Part shown: positions 33,050 through 40,164 of the stretch, piece after piece | Numbering within the stretch: position 1 is the first letter of the stretch | Layout of the letters: each line of letters starts with the position of its first letter | Assembly: GCA_903862935.1 (NCBI GenBank) | Contig: CAIOZY010000047.1 | Coordinates: 1-64,000, forward strand | Source: an uncultured Opitutaceae bacterium | GTDB lineage: Bacteria; Verrucomicrobiota; Verrucomicrobiia; Opitutales; Opitutaceae | Reading direction: 5' to 3' | Length of the DNA stretch: 64,000 bases | The notes under the pieces: generated by a model | What the model was told of the DNA's origin: nothing | The model's input: only the letters and a program-made list of their open reading frames with translations | Database searches by the model: none | Translations under genes and position numbers: made by a program

Positions 33050-33819
33050 ACCTCCCCGTGATTGCCTTCGGCCAGCAGCCGTGCGGGTTCTTTCCGAAGA
33101 GGTTCCTCGTAGCGAAGTTTCGGACGGCCCGGCGCCTGCAGTCCGAGATTGGCGGGGAAATTGTCTTCTTCCTCCATGACAGCGACCACGACCCGCGGGA
33201 GACGCAGACCCTCCTGCGCGATCCGAGGACCGGCCACGAGGCCCGGCTCAACTTCGCCTTCGAGAACAAGATCCAGCGCAAATGGTCACCCCTGTTCCTC
33301 AAGCGGATCGCCGAGGGGTGGAAGGACGGCGTCGCGCGCCAGCTGCCGGCCTACGCCGGCCCGCGCGGCGTGGAGGCCTTCAGGGCTTGCGGGGCGACCC
33401 GGGTGGCCGACTTCTGTCTCGAGATGTACCGGCTCCTGGGACTCCTGGAGGGGGTCCGGGTCGTCCGCTCGGGCGACCCGGGGGTCCGGAGGGCCGCCTG
33501 CGATGTGGAGGACTTCTTCGTCGACACGCCGTACGAGGGGGAGACTGTTCGCGCCCGGATGGCCGGCGGCGTCCTTCGCCTGCACGAGGGAGGGGACTCC
33601 TACGTGACGCTATCTCCTTTCGCGTTCGGCAAGGAGCAGATCAGCCCCACCCGTGACACCCGGCTGCGCTGGATGCAGTCGGTGATCCGCTGCACCCATT
33701 ACATTGCAGGGGCCGGGGAACAGGCCTACCTTCACCCCGAGGAAACCCCGGAAATCACATTCGTACCCCGAGACACAATCGACCGATCCGATGAAGCCCA
33801 CACCGAGCGCGAACCGTAG
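33046..33819 (+). CDS. Compact BshC-like protein (putative bacillithiol cysteine ligase)
   Basis: A 257-residue cytosolic protein. Three patterns resemble the N-terminal and middle parts of BshC (YllA), which adds Cys to GlcN-malate, as I remember that family: GQQPCGFF at residues 9-16 (BshC: GQQxGLF), FFLHDSDHDPRET at 41-53 (BshC: VFWxxxEDHDxxE), and YIAGAGEQAY at 219-228 (BshC: YVGGPGEIAY), in the same order. Normal BshC is about 530-550 residues, so the C-terminal half is missing and the middle is shortened. The gene is directly followed by bshB1 and bshA, which strengthens the call. It overlaps the symporter by four bases and bshB1 by 29. Confidence 0.65.
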   Translation: MNLPVIAFGQQPCGFFPKRFLVAKFRTARRLQSEIGGEIVFFLHDSDHDPRETQTLLRDPRTGHEARLNFAFENKIQRKWSPLFLKRIAEGWKDGVARQLPAYAGPRGVEAFRACGATRVADFCLEMYRLLGLLEGVRVVRSGDPGVRRAACDVEDFFVDTPYEGETVRARMAGGVLRLHEGGDSYVTLSPFAFGKEQISPTRDTRLRWMQSVIRCTHYIAGAGEQAYLHPEETPEITFVPRDTIDRSDEAHTEREP

Positions 33820-34510
33820 GACCGAACCTCTGCTGGCCTTCGGCGCGCACCCCGACGACATCGAGCTGGCTTGCGGCGGCGTCATAGCCCTGGAGGTGCG
33901 CTCCGGCAGGCCGGTCCACTTCGTGGTCTGCTCCCGCGGCGAGGCGGGATCCCGGGGAACGCCCCGGATCCGGACCGCCGAGGCGCGGCGGGCCGCACAG
34001 ATTCTCGGGGCTACGATTGAGTTCATCAAACTCGACGGCGATTCCCACCTCGAACTCCGCGCCCGGCACGCGATCGCGCTGGCGGGGATCCTGCGCCGCG
34101 TGCGGCCGGCCGTCGTCCTCGCCCCGAGCACCGTCGAAAACCAGCATCCCGACCACGCGAGGCTCGGATGCCTGGTCCGCGACGCCGCTCGCCTGGCCCG
34201 CTACGGCGGGCTGAGGGAGCTCAGGAGCAGTCCTCCCCACTCGATCCGGAGGCTTTTCTTCTACGCGGTCACCCCGGAAGCGGAGCCGACCGGAGTCCAG
34301 CCGGTCCTCATCAACGTGTCCGCCCCCTCGATTAGGGACGCGTGGACTTCCTCCATGAAGGCCCACGCCTCCCAGGTTTCCGCCCGGCCGTACGTGGAGC
34401 TCCAACTCGCCCGGGCCCGCGTCCGCGGGCTGGGGGCCGGGATCGGCCACGCGATCGCCCTGTTTCCCGGCGATCCGCTGGTCCTGGGCGGCCTGGATTC
34501 CGAGGCATGA
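33791..34510 (+). CDS. bshB1: Bacillithiol biosynthesis deacetylase
   Basis: A 239-residue LmbE/PIG-L zinc hydrolase that deacetylates GlcNAc-malate to GlcN-malate. Motif AHPDD is at residues 19-23, followed by IELACGGVIALEVRSGR and the SRGEAGSRGTPRIRTAEA segment typical of BshB1. The later QHPDHAR gives the second metal-binding His pair, and the C-terminal MKAHASQVSA matches K-x-x-H-x-S-Q in the family. It starts at ATG 33791 inside the end of the BshC-like gene. Its TGA overlaps the bshA start (ATGA). Confidence 0.9.
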   Translation: MKPTPSANRRTEPLLAFGAHPDDIELACGGVIALEVRSGRPVHFVVCSRGEAGSRGTPRIRTAEARRAAQILGATIEFIKLDGDSHLELRARHAIALAGILRRVRPAVVLAPSTVENQHPDHARLGCLVRDAARLARYGGLRELRSSPPHSIRRLFFYAVTPEAEPTGVQPVLINVSAPSIRDAWTSSMKAHASQVSARPYVELQLARARVRGLGAGIGHAIALFPGDPLVLGGLDSEA

Positions 34511-35652
34511 GTTCCCTGCGCCCGCTCAAGATTGGCATTGTCTGCTACCCGTCCGTCGGCGGCAGCGGAATCGTTGCCTCGGCCCTGGGAGAGGAGCTCG
34601 CGCGACGGGGCCACGAGGTCCACTTCATCGGCTACGAGCGGCCGTTCCGGCTTCCGGCGCAGGCCCCGCGGATTTACTTCCACCCCGTGGTGATCAACGA
34701 CTACGGCCTGTTTCGATACCCGGACTACACTCTGCCCCTGTCGGTCAAGATGGCAGAGGTGAGCCGGGATCACGGGCTCGACGTCCTGCATGTGCACTAC
34801 GCGGTGCCCCACGCGACGGCCGCAATCCTCGCCCGCTCGATGCTACCCGAGGGGGACCGGCCTGGGGTCGTCACAACCCTTCACGGGACGGACACGACGC
34901 TTCTGGGGCGGGATCCGGGCTACGGTCCGGCGATTCGCCATGCCCTCGAGCGTTCCGACGCGATCACGACAGTCTCGGCATACCTCGCACAGGAGACCCG
35001 GGAGCTCTTGGGCATGAATCTCTCGATTGACGTCATCCCCAACTTCTTTGCGCCGAACGCCCCGAAGCGCCCCCGCGACGAAGTCCGGCGCGAACTGGGG
35101 ATCACCACGGAGGCGCTGGTCCTCCACGCCTCCAATCTCAGGCCGCCCAAACGGATCGACTTTTTGCTGGAGACGGCGGCCCGGGTCCGCCCCAGGGAGG
35201 GGTTTCGCCTGGTGATCCTGGCAGGCGGGGACTTTCGCCCGTTCGAGGCCGATGTCCGCAGGCTCGGCCTCGAGGGCCGGGTGATCGTCCGGGAGAAGGT
35301 GGTGGACATCGAGGACTACCTGCAGGCCTGCGACATCGGGTTGTTCACCTCCGAGATGGAGAGCTTCTGCGTGAGCATCCTCGAGGCGATGGCGTTCGGG
35401 GCGCCCAGCGCGGCGTTCGCCGTCGGCGGGGTCCCGGAGGTCACCGTTTCCGGCGAGACGGGCCTCTTGGTCCCATTCGGGGACCTGGCCGCCCTCACCG
35501 GCTCGGTCGAGTCCCTGATCCGGGACCCGGCGCTGCGGGCCCGCCTGGGTCGGGCCGCCCGGGAGCGGGCCGAAAGGCTCTTTTCGGCCGCCACAATCGT
35601 CCCCCGTTACGAAGAGCTTTACCGCAGGGTCCTTTCCCGCGCGCGCGGCTAG
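34507..35652 (+). CDS. bshA: N-acetyl-alpha-D-glucosaminyl L-malate synthase
   Basis: A 381-residue GT4 glycosyltransferase, first enzyme of bacillithiol synthesis (UDP-GlcNAc plus L-malate). BshA hallmarks are KIGIVCYPSVGGSGIVASALG at the N-terminus (cut into shorter blocks by turns), HEVHFIGYERPFRL, VLHVHYAVPHATAA and TTLHGTDTTLLG, and the C-terminal ESFCVSILEAMAFGAPSAA with the EX7E glutamates. Length is normal. It follows bshB1 with a four-base overlap and ends the coupled run; purB begins 52 bases later. Confidence 0.93.
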   Translation: MSSLRPLKIGIVCYPSVGGSGIVASALGEELARRGHEVHFIGYERPFRLPAQAPRIYFHPVVINDYGLFRYPDYTLPLSVKMAEVSRDHGLDVLHVHYAVPHATAAILARSMLPEGDRPGVVTTLHGTDTTLLGRDPGYGPAIRHALERSDAITTVSAYLAQETRELLGMNLSIDVIPNFFAPNAPKRPRDEVRRELGITTEALVLHASNLRPPKRIDFLLETAARVRPREGFRLVILAGGDFRPFEADVRRLGLEGRVIVREKVVDIEDYLQACDIGLFTSEMESFCVSILEAMAFGAPSAAFAVGGVPEVTVSGETGLLVPFGDLAALTGSVESLIRDPALRARLGRAARERAERLFSAATIVPRYEELYRRVLSRARG

Positions 35653-35704
35653 GTTTTTTCATTCGCCACCGGTCACCGCCGGTCACTTACTCAGGCGCCC
35701 TGCC

Positions 35705-37150
35705 GTGAACGATTCGCCTGATCCCGAGACCACCCAGATTCCGAACGTCCTCGCCGAGAGATACGCCTCGCCGGCAATGAGGGCGATCTGGTCGCAGACC
35801 GGCCGGGTGGGGCTCGAGAGGGACTTCTGGATCGCCGTCATGAAGGCCCAGAGGGACCTTGGGGTGCCGATTCCCGCGGAGGCGATCCGGGACTACGAAC
35901 GGGTCAAGGGCCGGATCGACCTCGGATCGATCGCCAAGCGCGAGCGCTCAACCCTCCACGATGTGAAGGCCCGGATCGAGGAGTTCTCGGACCTGGCCCA
36001 GAGGCAGTTCATCCACCTCGGCCTCACCAGCCGCGACCTGACCGAGAACGTCGAGCAGCTGCAGGTGCTGCGCGGGCTCAAGCTCGTGCAATTCAAGGCC
36101 GCCGCCGCGCTGGCCGCTCTGGCTGGCCAGGCCAAGACGCACCGCGACCTGATGATCACCGGCCGGACCCACAACGTTCCGGCCCAGCCCACGACCTTCG
36201 GCAAGCGCCTGGCCATGTTCGGGCAGGAACTGTTGGTCGCCTTCGAGCGGCTCGGGGCACTGGTGGACCGCTACCCGGTTCGCGGGCTCAAGGGGGCGGT
36301 CGGAACCCAGCTGGACCAGCTGACGCTCCTAGGCGGCGACGCCGGAAAGCTGGCCGAACTCGAGGCCCGGGTCCTTAAGCACCTCGGTTTCCGGGGCTCC
36401 CTCAACGCCGTGGGCCAGGTCTACCCGAGGAGCCTCGACTTCGAGGTCGTGGGGGCGCTGCACCAAGTCGGCGCGGCCGGCGCGAGTTTCGCCACGACCC
36501 TGCGCCTCATGGCCGGTGCCGGACTCCTCACCGAAGGCTTCCAGGAGGGCCAGGTGGGATCCTCCGCGATGCCCCACAAGATGAACGCACGCAACTGCGA
36601 GCGAGTCTGCGGATTCTCGACGATCCTGGGCGGCTATGTGACGATGACCGCGGCCCTGTCCGGGCACCAGTGGAACGAGGGCGACGTGTCGTGCTCGGTC
36701 GTCCGCAGGGTCGCTCTGCCGGACGCCTTCTTCGCGGCGGACGGACTCCTCGAAACTCTGATCACGGTGATTCGGCAGATGGAGGTATTCCCGGCCGCGA
36801 TTCTTGCCGAAAACGAGCGCAACCTCCCCTTCCTTGCCACGACGACGATCCTCATGGAGGCGGTGAAGGCGGGCGCAGGCCGCGAGACGGCGCACGCGGC
36901 GATCCGCGAGCACGCCTTGGCGGCGGCCCGCGCGATCCGCTTGGGCGACGGCGATCCCGACCTTCTCGCCCGGATCGCTGGGGACCGGAAGATAGGCCTA
37001 GGCAAGAAGGCGCTGCAGGCGATCCTCGCCGACAGCGCCCGGTTTGTCGGGGCCGCCCCGAACCAGGTCGACACATTCGTCTCCGAGGTGGACATTCTGG
37101 CGCGGAGGTTCAGGGGGGCGGCCGAGTACGAGCCCGGGAAACTCCTTTAG
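35705..37150 (+). CDS. purB: Adenylosuccinate lyase
   Basis: A 481-residue fumarase-superfamily lyase acting twice in purine synthesis (SAICAR and adenylosuccinate cleavage). The superfamily signature is GSSAMPHKMNARNCERV near residue 280, with the catalytic Ser in the flexible loop, and TGRTHNVPAQPTTFGK carries the catalytic His region. The opening (IPNVLAERYASPAMRAIW) and TSRDLTENVEQLQ look like the actinobacterial-type PurB as I remember it, not the 431-residue Bacillus form, which could mean transfer or an old paralogue. Start is GTG 35705. Confidence 0.94.
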   Translation: MNDSPDPETTQIPNVLAERYASPAMRAIWSQTGRVGLERDFWIAVMKAQRDLGVPIPAEAIRDYERVKGRIDLGSIAKRERSTLHDVKARIEEFSDLAQRQFIHLGLTSRDLTENVEQLQVLRGLKLVQFKAAAALAALAGQAKTHRDLMITGRTHNVPAQPTTFGKRLAMFGQELLVAFERLGALVDRYPVRGLKGAVGTQLDQLTLLGGDAGKLAELEARVLKHLGFRGSLNAVGQVYPRSLDFEVVGALHQVGAAGASFATTLRLMAGAGLLTEGFQEGQVGSSAMPHKMNARNCERVCGFSTILGGYVTMTAALSGHQWNEGDVSCSVVRRVALPDAFFAADGLLETLITVIRQMEVFPAAILAENERNLPFLATTTILMEAVKAGAGRETAHAAIREHALAAARAIRLGDGDPDLLARIAGDRKIGLGKKALQAILADSARFVGAAPNQVDTFVSEVDILARRFRGAAEYEPGKLL

Positions 37151-37161
37151 GCCGCTCGGGA

Positions 37162-37178
37162 CCGGAGCGTTCCTCCGG
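37162..37178 (+). terminator. Possible weak terminator after purB
   Basis: CCGGAG-CGTTC-CTCCGG can form a six-base-pair stem beginning 12 bases after the purB stop. It is followed by GAAGTTTTCG, a short T-run only, so termination would be partial at best. Confidence 0.3.
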
Positions 37179-37264
37179 CCGAAGTTTTCGTTTGCCTACG
37201 CCCTGTGCGGGCGGCTTTACTCACCCCTCGCATATTTTCCTGAATCCTCTTACCCGACACTCAC

Positions 37265-38521
37265 ATGGCTGAACTCGTAGGCAACGTACTGGTGGGCCAA
37301 TCCGGCGGCCCCACCTCTGTCATCAACGCCAGCGTGGCAGGCATCGTATCCGAGGCCCTGAACCACGCTTGCATCGAGGAAATCTACGGGGGCCTGGACG
37401 GTGTCCTTGGTATCCTGCAGGAGGACCTGATCGACCTCGCCGCTGAGTCCCAGCAGCAGATCCGCGCCCTGAAGCACACCCCTGGGGCGGCCCTGGGGAC
37501 CTGCCGTTACAAGCTCAAAAAGCAGCAGGACTTCGAGCGCGTGCTGGAGGTCTTCAAGGCCCACAACATCCGCTACTTCTTCTACATTGGCGGTAACGAC
37601 TCCCAGGACACCGCCGACAAGATCTCGAAATTGGCCCAACAGCAGGGCTACGAGCTGCGCGTCGTGGGGGTTCCCAAGACGATCGACAACGACCTGGCCG
37701 TCACGGACCACTGTCCGGGCTACGGCAGCGTCATCAAGTACCTGACGACCACGATCCGCGAGACGGCCTGCGACAACGAGGCCATGGGCAAGGGCGACCT
37801 GGTCTCGATCATCGAGGCCATGGGCCGCAGCGCCGGCTGGATCGCGGCCGGAGCCGCTCTGGCGAAACGCCGCGACCACCCGCACGATCCGCCCCATATC
37901 ATTCTCCTCCCCGAGATCCCCTTCGCCCAGGAGAAGGTCCTCGAGGACGTCCGCCGCATCCTCAAGCGCGAGAAGTACTGCATGATCATCGTCGCCGAGG
38001 GGCTCGTGGACGCCGACGGCAATTACCTGGCGGCAGACTCCGCGACCGACGCCTTCGGCCACGCGCGCCTCGGAGGCGCGGGCGACGCACTGGGCGAGAT
38101 CATCGAGTCGAACATCCCCGGCGTTAAGGTGCGGGTCGCCCGCCCCGGAACGATCCAGCGCGCCGCGGCGCACTGCGCCTCGAAGACCGACGTCGACGAG
38201 GCCTTCCTCGCCGGCCAGGCCGCCGTCAAGGCAGCCGTCTCGGGCGAGACCGACAAGATGGTGACCCTCATCCGCGGCGACGGCGACCACTACACGTGCG
38301 AGACGGGCCTGGCCCCTCTGAGCGAGATTGCCAACGGCGTGAAAAAGCTTCCGCGCGAGTGGATCAACGAGGACAACATCAGCATGAACTTCCAGTTCCT
38401 GCGCTACGCGCTGCCCCTGATCCAGGGCGAGGTGGCCCTCCCCCACGACAACGGGGCCCCGGTGTACGCCAGGCTCGACAAGGTGCGCATCGACAAGGTG
38501 ATGCCCCCGTACGAGATCTGA
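37265..38521 (+). CDS. pfp: Pyrophosphate-dependent 6-phosphofructokinase
   Basis: A 418-residue phosphofructokinase family member. The N-terminal VGQSGGPTSVINASVAGI gives the phosphate-binding loop. Donor choice is shown by GGNDS at about residues 109-113 (Asp follows the Asn where ATP enzymes keep Gly) and by PKTIDNDL, with Lys before TIDND, where ATP-PFKs have G. Both favour PPi over ATP. It reversibly phosphorylates fructose 6-phosphate in the cytosol, so it can work in glycolysis and gluconeogenesis. The gene is single, with a strong terminator 40 bases downstream. Confidence 0.92.
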   Translation: MAELVGNVLVGQSGGPTSVINASVAGIVSEALNHACIEEIYGGLDGVLGILQEDLIDLAAESQQQIRALKHTPGAALGTCRYKLKKQQDFERVLEVFKAHNIRYFFYIGGNDSQDTADKISKLAQQQGYELRVVGVPKTIDNDLAVTDHCPGYGSVIKYLTTTIRETACDNEAMGKGDLVSIIEAMGRSAGWIAAGAALAKRRDHPHDPPHIILLPEIPFAQEKVLEDVRRILKREKYCMIIVAEGLVDADGNYLAADSATDAFGHARLGGAGDALGEIIESNIPGVKVRVARPGTIQRAAAHCASKTDVDEAFLAGQAAVKAAVSGETDKMVTLIRGDGDHYTCETGLAPLSEIANGVKKLPREWINEDNISMNFQFLRYALPLIQGEVALPHDNGAPVYARLDKVRIDKVMPPYEI

Positions 38522-38558
38522 GGCCTTTTTCCCAAGTTTCCGGCGTCTGACCGGATCC

Positions 38559-38587
38559 AAAGCCCGCGCCCATGGGTGCGGGCTTTT
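38559..38587 (+). terminator. Rho-independent terminator after pfp
   Basis: AGCCCGC and GCGGGCT form a perfect outer stem, the inner CCCATGGG can pair with itself to extend it, and TTTTT follows at once. It lies 40 bases after the pfp stop. The cleanest terminator in the window. Confidence 0.88.
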
Positions 38588-38658
38588 TCTTGTGCAGGCT
38601 TGAAAAACGGGCCGGGTTGGCCGACCTGTGCCGTTCACACCAACCCCAAGAACGCCCC

Positions 38659-39513
38659 ATGACCGACTCGAACCGATCCAACCCCCGGATCGACACAACA
38701 GACTGGCGCCGGCTCACGACTGCCCAGCGCATCAAGCACCTCGAGATCGAGGGCTTCGTGATGATGCCCGACATGATCCCGGAGCGCCTGATCCCCAAGA
38801 TCAAGGCAGAGCTCGACCGCCTTCCAACCAAGGGAACCGACTACAGCGAAAACCAGCGGGGTCACCACGACGTCCACTTCAGTGACTCGCCCCACTGCGT
38901 AGACCTGATCGCACTCCCGGCGATGATCGAATTCCTGACAACGCTCCTCGGGGACGAACTTGTGTGCACCTCGTGCGTCTTCGCCCTGTCCCGGCCGGGG
39001 CACCCCGGGATCGCCCTCCACACCGACTCCCAGCCCTATGGCTCGGCGATCTTCGGAATGCAGGCGAGCTCTCCCCGGCTCGTGAGGGTGCTGTACTACC
39101 TGGACGACCTCACCCCGGAGAAGGCCCCGTTCAAGGTGATCCCCCACTCCCACCTTTCTCTTCACTCGGACAACAACCCGTACAAGCGATACCTCTCGCA
39201 CCCCGAGGAGGTCATGGTGACCTGCAAGGCGGGAACTGCAGCCATCATCAACCAGGCGGTCTGGCATGCGAACTACCCCAACACGAGCTCCGAGGACCGC
39301 CACCTCCTGGCAATCGCCTACCGCCCGGCCTGGAGTCCACCCATAGCCCCGGTGCCGGACTGGCCGGCTGAGAAGGTCGCAAAACTGCCCCGTCATGTCC
39401 GTCCATTGTTTAAGAGCCTGAATACCCGTAACTTCGACTTTAACGTCAAGAATCGGCCGGACAACATGGCAACCTACGCCGCAGGAATCAATCCGAGCCG
39501 CTGGAGTGTGTAA
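38659..39513 (+). CDS. Phytanoyl-CoA dioxygenase (PhyH) family protein
   Basis: A 284-residue non-haem Fe(II)/2-oxoglutarate oxygenase. The double-stranded beta-helix fold has the iron motif H-x-D in LHTDSQPYG near residue 120 and the distal His in NQAVWHANYPN near residue 198, with the Arg of the 2-oxoglutarate site probably in EDRHLLAIAYRPAW. The substrate is unknown; members act on lipids, amino acids or natural products. I start at ATG 38659, since earlier in-frame codons run through the pfp terminator. It stands alone between pfp and feo. Confidence 0.85.
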   Translation: MTDSNRSNPRIDTTDWRRLTTAQRIKHLEIEGFVMMPDMIPERLIPKIKAELDRLPTKGTDYSENQRGHHDVHFSDSPHCVDLIALPAMIEFLTTLLGDELVCTSCVFALSRPGHPGIALHTDSQPYGSAIFGMQASSPRLVRVLYYLDDLTPEKAPFKVIPHSHLSLHSDNNPYKRYLSHPEEVMVTCKAGTAAIINQAVWHANYPNTSSEDRHLLAIAYRPAWSPPIAPVPDWPAEKVAKLPRHVRPLFKSLNTRNFDFNVKNRPDNMATYAAGINPSRWSV

Positions 39514-39596
39514 GCTGATCCTCTGGGAGGCTTGTCTGGCAGCAACATAGGGGAATTCCCTACCGGGAATCAGACCCCTTACGGAGGTCGCTTTTC

Positions 39597-39626
39597 TTGA
39601 CAAATGAAACTGAGTCTCATTCATTT
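39597..39626 (+). promoter_or_regulatory. feo promoter with overlapping Fur-like box
   Basis: A perfect -35 (TTGACA, 39597-39602) is followed after 17 bases by TTCATT (39620-39625) as a weak -10. A near-palindrome at 39602-39626 covers the spacer and -10; its core TGAAACTGAGTCTCATTCA resembles the Fur consensus (TGATAATGATTATCATTA). Binding there in iron-replete cells would block RNA polymerase. The exact regulator (Fur or a DtxR/MntR type) is an inference from the following feo genes. Confidence 0.6.
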
Positions 39627-39643
39627 CATCCCAACCTCCTCCC

Positions 39644-39907
39644 ATGGTCCAAGACAACTCAGGCCAGACTCCCAGCCGAATGGCCCTCACGGACCTTCCG
39701 GCGGGAGCGTCGGGACGGGTCATGGCCCTTGAGGGCGAACCGCGGGTGTGCGACAGGCTTCGGGAGATGGGATTTTGCGAGTCCGCCGTCGTCGAGAAGA
39801 TCGGCGGCCAGGGAACGCTGCTGTGTGAGCTGTGTGGGGTGCGGATCGCCCTGAACGACCGGGCTGCCAATTTTATCCTCGTCGAACGGGTCCGCGGGGG
39901 AGCCTGA
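39644..39907 (+). CDS. feoA: FeoA-family protein, first copy
   Basis: An 87-residue SH3-like protein that assists FeoB ferrous-iron uptake on the cytoplasmic side. ALTDLPAGASGRVMALEG, CDRLREMGFCESA and the ending VRIALNDRAANFILVE match FeoA. It contains four Cys (two in LLCELCG), unusual for FeoA. ATG 39644 has no obvious ribosome-binding site; ATG 39680 (MALTDLPAG) would suit the domain better. It starts the feo operon just after a Fur-like box, and the second feoA begins eight bases after its stop. Confidence 0.86.
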   Translation: MVQDNSGQTPSRMALTDLPAGASGRVMALEGEPRVCDRLREMGFCESAVVEKIGGQGTLLCELCGVRIALNDRAANFILVERVRGGA

Positions 39908-39915
39908 AGGGGCCC

Positions 39916-40152
39916 ATGGCCGGCCATATCAAGCTTTCGGAACTGCCCAAGGGGGCCTCTGCGACGGTGCGGGACTACCCCAAATCAGGGGGAAGCCTCC
40001 TGCGGCTGCGCGAGATGGGGGTCCTGCCCGGGACCGTCGTCACCTTTGTGCGCGCGGCTCCCCTCGGGGATCCCATCGAGATCAAGGTCCGCGGCTACCA
40101 CCTGACCCTGCGCAAGAGCGAGGCTGATCACGTCGTCGTCGAGCCCATCTAG
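39916..40152 (+). CDS. feoA: FeoA-family protein, second copy
   Basis: A 78-residue FeoA protein: IKLSELPKGASATVRDY, LLRLREMGVLPGTVVTFVRAAPLGDPIEI and GYHLTLRKSEADHVVVE make up the full SH3-like barrel. Tandem feoA genes ahead of feoB occur in many bacteria, and the two proteins here are clearly different. After its TAG stop, an AGGAG stretch at 40152-40157 is well placed to be the ribosome-binding site of feoB. Confidence 0.92.
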   Translation: MAGHIKLSELPKGASATVRDYPKSGGSLLRLREMGVLPGTVVTFVRAAPLGDPIEIKVRGYHLTLRKSEADHVVVEPI

Positions 40153-40164
40153 GAGGAGCCGACG

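Noticed and set aside
37250-38698. Minus-strand open frame (482 codons) opposite pfp
   Set aside because: It runs through the pfp terminator and has no domain; the PPi-PFK motifs are unambiguous on the plus strand.
39552-39573. Terminator hairpin after the PhyH gene
   Set aside because: ATTCCC-TACC-GGGAAT can pair, but no T-run follows and the stem is only six base pairs; it may even be part of the feo control region.
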